Of a stretch of DNA of 8,380 nt, positions 7,045 to 8,380 are shown piece after piece. The stretch is taken from contig JAUXBC010000030.1 in the NCBI GenBank assembly GCA_030619615.1, positions 1 through 8,380 on the forward strand. Reading direction: 5' to 3'. Under the pieces are notes generated by a model. The model did no database searches. It had not been told where the DNA came from and was given only the letters and a program-made list of their open reading frames with translations. Every line of letters starts with the position of its first letter. Within the stretch, counting starts at the first letter, position 1. Source of the stretch: Dehalococcoidia bacterium (lineage in GTDB: Bacteria > Chloroflexota > Dehalococcoidia > E44-bin15). The position numbers and the translations under genes were made by a program.

Positions 7045-7985
7045 GAGGATAGTGCCTCAACAAAGGTTTCCGCATCAAAGGGGGCTAGATCATCCAGGGC
7101 TTCGCCGGTGCCAATGAAGAGGATCGGTATCTTTAACTCGTCGCAGATCGCCAGCACGATCCCCCCCTTGGCGGTGCCATCCAGCTTTGCCAAGAAGACC
7201 CCAGTAACGCCAACCGCTTCGGTGAAGTATTTGGCCTGGCTGAGACCATTCTGCCCCGTGGTAGCATCGAGAACCAGAAGCACCTCGTGGGGTGCTCTTG
7301 GATCGCCCCTCGAGGCCACTCGCTTGATCTTCTTCAGCTCCTCCATCAGGTTGAACTTGGTATGGAGACGCCCCGCCGTGTCGATGATCACCACATCGGC
7401 ATGGCGACCGCTCGCTGCCTCCAGGCTATCGAAGACCACCGCCCCGGGGTCGGCACCGGGCTGATGGGAGATTACATCCACCCCCACGCGCTGCCCCAAT
7501 ATCTTAAGCTGGTCGATGGCTGCTGCCCTGAAGGTATCGGCGGCAGCCAGGATAACCCTCTTACCTTGCTCCTTGAACGAGTAGGCAAGCTTAGCTATAG
7601 AGAGGGTCTTTCCCGTTCCATTCACTCCCACCGCTAGGATCACTGTCGGTCCCGATGGAGCGAGGGATATCGGCTGGGTGGCCTGTCTAAGGGCATCCAG
7701 CCTTAGCATAGCCACCATCTCCTCCTTCAAGGCGGAGCGTACCTCGGGACCTTCCCTGAGCCTTTCCTCCCTTACCCTGTCCCTAACTTTCTCGATGAGC
7801 TTAGCGGTGGTATTCACCCCCACATCGGCGGAGATGAGCAGTTCCTCCAACTCCTCCCATAGCCCCTCCTCCACGGTGGCGCGATCAAAGAGACGCACCA
7901 CCTTCATGAACACGCCCTCCCTGGTGCGCTTTAGCCCTTTTTCGAACCTTTCCACTACCTTAAGCCCCACGAAAGGATAGCTCAT
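7041..7985 (-). CDS. ftsY: Signal recognition particle receptor FtsY (SRP GTPase)
   Basis: FtsY docks the SRP-ribosome-nascent chain complex at the inner membrane and hydrolyses GTP with Ffh to hand membrane proteins to SecYEG. The 314 residues form a minimal NG-domain receptor. The N domain includes EKGLKRTREGVF (15-26) and the ELLISADVGV block (48-57). The G domain has the P-loop GVNGTGKT (120-127), DTFRAAA (150-156), DTAGR (202-206), LDATTGQNG (239-247), AKLDGTAKGG (266-275) and IGTGEALDDLAPF (291-303). The long acidic A domain of E. coli FtsY is absent, as in many bacteria. Two small deviations are A266, where TKLD is usual, and L128 after GKT, where Thr is usual. The ATG at 7985 lacks a good SD, while internal Met27 has a strong one; I keep the upstream start because the RTR-containing first helix is conserved in FtsY. 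The stop overlaps the UUG start of the YYY-family gene by four bases, making translational coupling likely. Confidence 0.97.
   Translation of the reverse strand: MSYPFVGLKVVERFEKGLKRTREGVFMKVVRLFDRATVEEGLWEELEELLISADVGVNTTAKLIEKVRDRVREERLREGPEVRSALKEEMVAMLRLDALRQATQPISLAPSGPTVILAVGVNGTGKTLSIAKLAYSFKEQGKRVILAAADTFRAAAIDQLKILGQRVGVDVISHQPGADPGAVVFDSLEAASGRHADVVIIDTAGRLHTKFNLMEELKKIKRVASRGDPRAPHEVLLVLDATTGQNGLSQAKYFTEAVGVTGVFLAKLDGTAKGGIVLAICDELKIPILFIGTGEALDDLAPFDAETFVEALSS
7045..7058 (-). promoter_or_regulatory. SD of the YYY-family gene inside a small potential hairpin
   Basis: The only SD-like element for the UUG start at 7044 is GAGG (7058-7055 on the minus strand), ten bases before it. 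Six bases further on, CCTC (7048-7045) is perfectly complementary to it and abuts the start codon. A 4-bp stem with a 6-base loop could therefore hide the SD until ribosomes finishing ftsY open it. The stem is short and could occur by chance. Confidence 0.3.
7905..7920 (-). promoter_or_regulatory. ftsY: Strong internal SD before Met27 of ftsY (alternative start)
   Basis: GGAGG (7920-7916 on the minus strand) lies eight bases before the in-frame ATG at 7907, giving a far better initiation site than the annotated ATG at 7985. Starting here would remove 26 residues, including the conserved LKRTR part of the first N-domain helix, giving a 288-residue protein. It may be a second start or only a coincidence of the Arg-Glu-Gly codons. 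Confidence 0.35.
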
Positions 7986-8023
7986 ATTACCATGATAGCA
8001 AGGGCAAGGAAAGGGGGATGAGG
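7986..8023. other. Short intergenic spacer between aminotransferase and ftsY
   Basis: These 38 bases contain no recognisable promoter pair, no hairpin with a T-run and no strong SD for the ATG at 7985. An out-of-frame ATG lies eight bases upstream (7993). The lack of signals favours read-through from the aminotransferase gene into ftsY. Confidence 0.4.
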
Positions 8024-8380
8024 TTAGCTCAAGGGTTGCGTCTCCCTCTCCACCAGCTCCCTATAGGCAGCCATTAGCCTTCTTGTCACCGGTCCCGGTC
8101 TGCCTGAGCCGATGGGCTTGCCATCGACCTCGCTGAGGGGCATGACCTCGATGAGGGAATTGGTGAGGAAGGCCTCCTCAGCTTGGAAGAGGCCGGCTAA
8201 GGGGATCTCCCCCTCCACCGCTTCGATACCCAAGGTGTGAGCCAGCTCCAAAACCGCCTCCCTGGTGATTCCGGGCAGGATGCCGCTTTCCTGGGAAGGG
8301 GTGATCAGCTTTCCCGCCACTACTAAGAAGATGTTGCTAGTGCTGCCCTCAGCTACAAATCCCCTCTCATTGAGTATGAG
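8024..8380 (-). CDS. Aminotransferase class IV (BCAT / D-amino acid transaminase / PabC-like fold type IV PLP enzyme), N-terminus outside window
   Basis: The reading frame enters from the right edge already open and ends at TAA (8026-8024), giving the last 118 residues; any ATG or GTG inside this stretch is internal. It begins with LILNERGFVAEGSTSNIFLV, the hallmark of class IV aminotransferases, in which the Glu of AEGSTSN belongs to the PLP-binding site. It continues with ILPGITREAVLELA, then EEAFLTNSLIEVMPLSEVDG and GRPGPVTRRLMAAY, all typical of the C-terminal domain. The catalytic lysine lies upstream, outside the window. These cytoplasmic PLP enzymes transaminate branched-chain or D-amino acids, or act as 4-amino-4-deoxychorismate lyase (PabC). 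The GSTSN sequence leans toward the PabC/D-amino acid group, but the subfamily cannot be settled from this half. It stands 38 bases upstream of ftsY and may share its transcript. Confidence 0.9.
   Translation of the reverse strand, partial: LILNERGFVAEGSTSNIFLVVAGKLITPSQESGILPGITREAVLELAHTLGIEAVEGEIPLAGLFQAEEAFLTNSLIEVMPLSEVDGKPIGSGRPGPVTRRLMAAYRELVERETQPLS

Noticed and set aside
1..8380. CRISPR array, transposon, tRNA or rRNA gene
   Set aside because: The window is almost entirely filled by seven collinear genes with gaps of at most 49 bases. No spaced repeats, terminal inverted repeats or RNA gene motifs were found.

Overview
The window looks like a piece of bacterial chromosome, most likely from a member of the Chloroflexota. 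All seven genes lie on the minus strand, packed tightly and with overlaps. The best taxonomic clue is the adjacent pair of rare membrane proteins of the TIGR03662 ('Chlor_Arch_YYY', DUF2298) and TIGR03663 families. As I recall these families, they are restricted mainly to Chloroflexi, some Archaea and a few Clostridia. A bacterial-type FtsY, purine-rich Shine-Dalgarno (SD) sites and a perfect TATAAT -10 box argue for a bacterium. The lineage is an inference; no rRNA gene or other phylogenetic marker was tested.

In transcription order (right to left), the layout is as follows. 8380-8024: the C-terminal part of a class IV (PLP) aminotransferase. 7985-7041: ftsY, the SRP receptor GTPase. 7044-4693: a 783-residue polytopic YYY-family protein, with a UUG start overlapping the ftsY stop. 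4693-2966: a 575-residue GT39-like TIGR03663 protein (also called Agl23), overlapping by 1 base. 2965-2917: a 49-base gap holding a good sigma70-type promoter. 2916-1879: an AglD/UPF0104-type flippase-like membrane protein, also UUG-initiated. 1882-581: an FAD-dependent amine-oxidase-fold oxidoreductase, ATGA-overlapped with the previous gene. 580-534: a short AT-rich gap. 533-1: the N-terminal 177 residues of a SudB/NfnA-like ferredoxin-NADP reductase (sulfide dehydrogenase) subunit, cut by the window edge.

The core (about 7044-581) reads as a compact membrane module: two predicted GT-C-like polytopic proteins with external C-terminal domains, a flippase-like protein and a cytoplasmic flavoenzyme. 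A plausible but unproven role is making or transferring a lipid-linked glycan or other polyprenyl-linked glycoconjugate at the cell surface. Coupling of the SRP receptor gene to the largest polytopic protein fits a need for co-translational membrane insertion, but may only reflect operon history. The flanking aminotransferase and SudB-like genes look like ordinary metabolism. No RNA genes, mobile elements, CRISPR arrays or long non-coding stretches were seen; the longest gap between genes is 49 bases.
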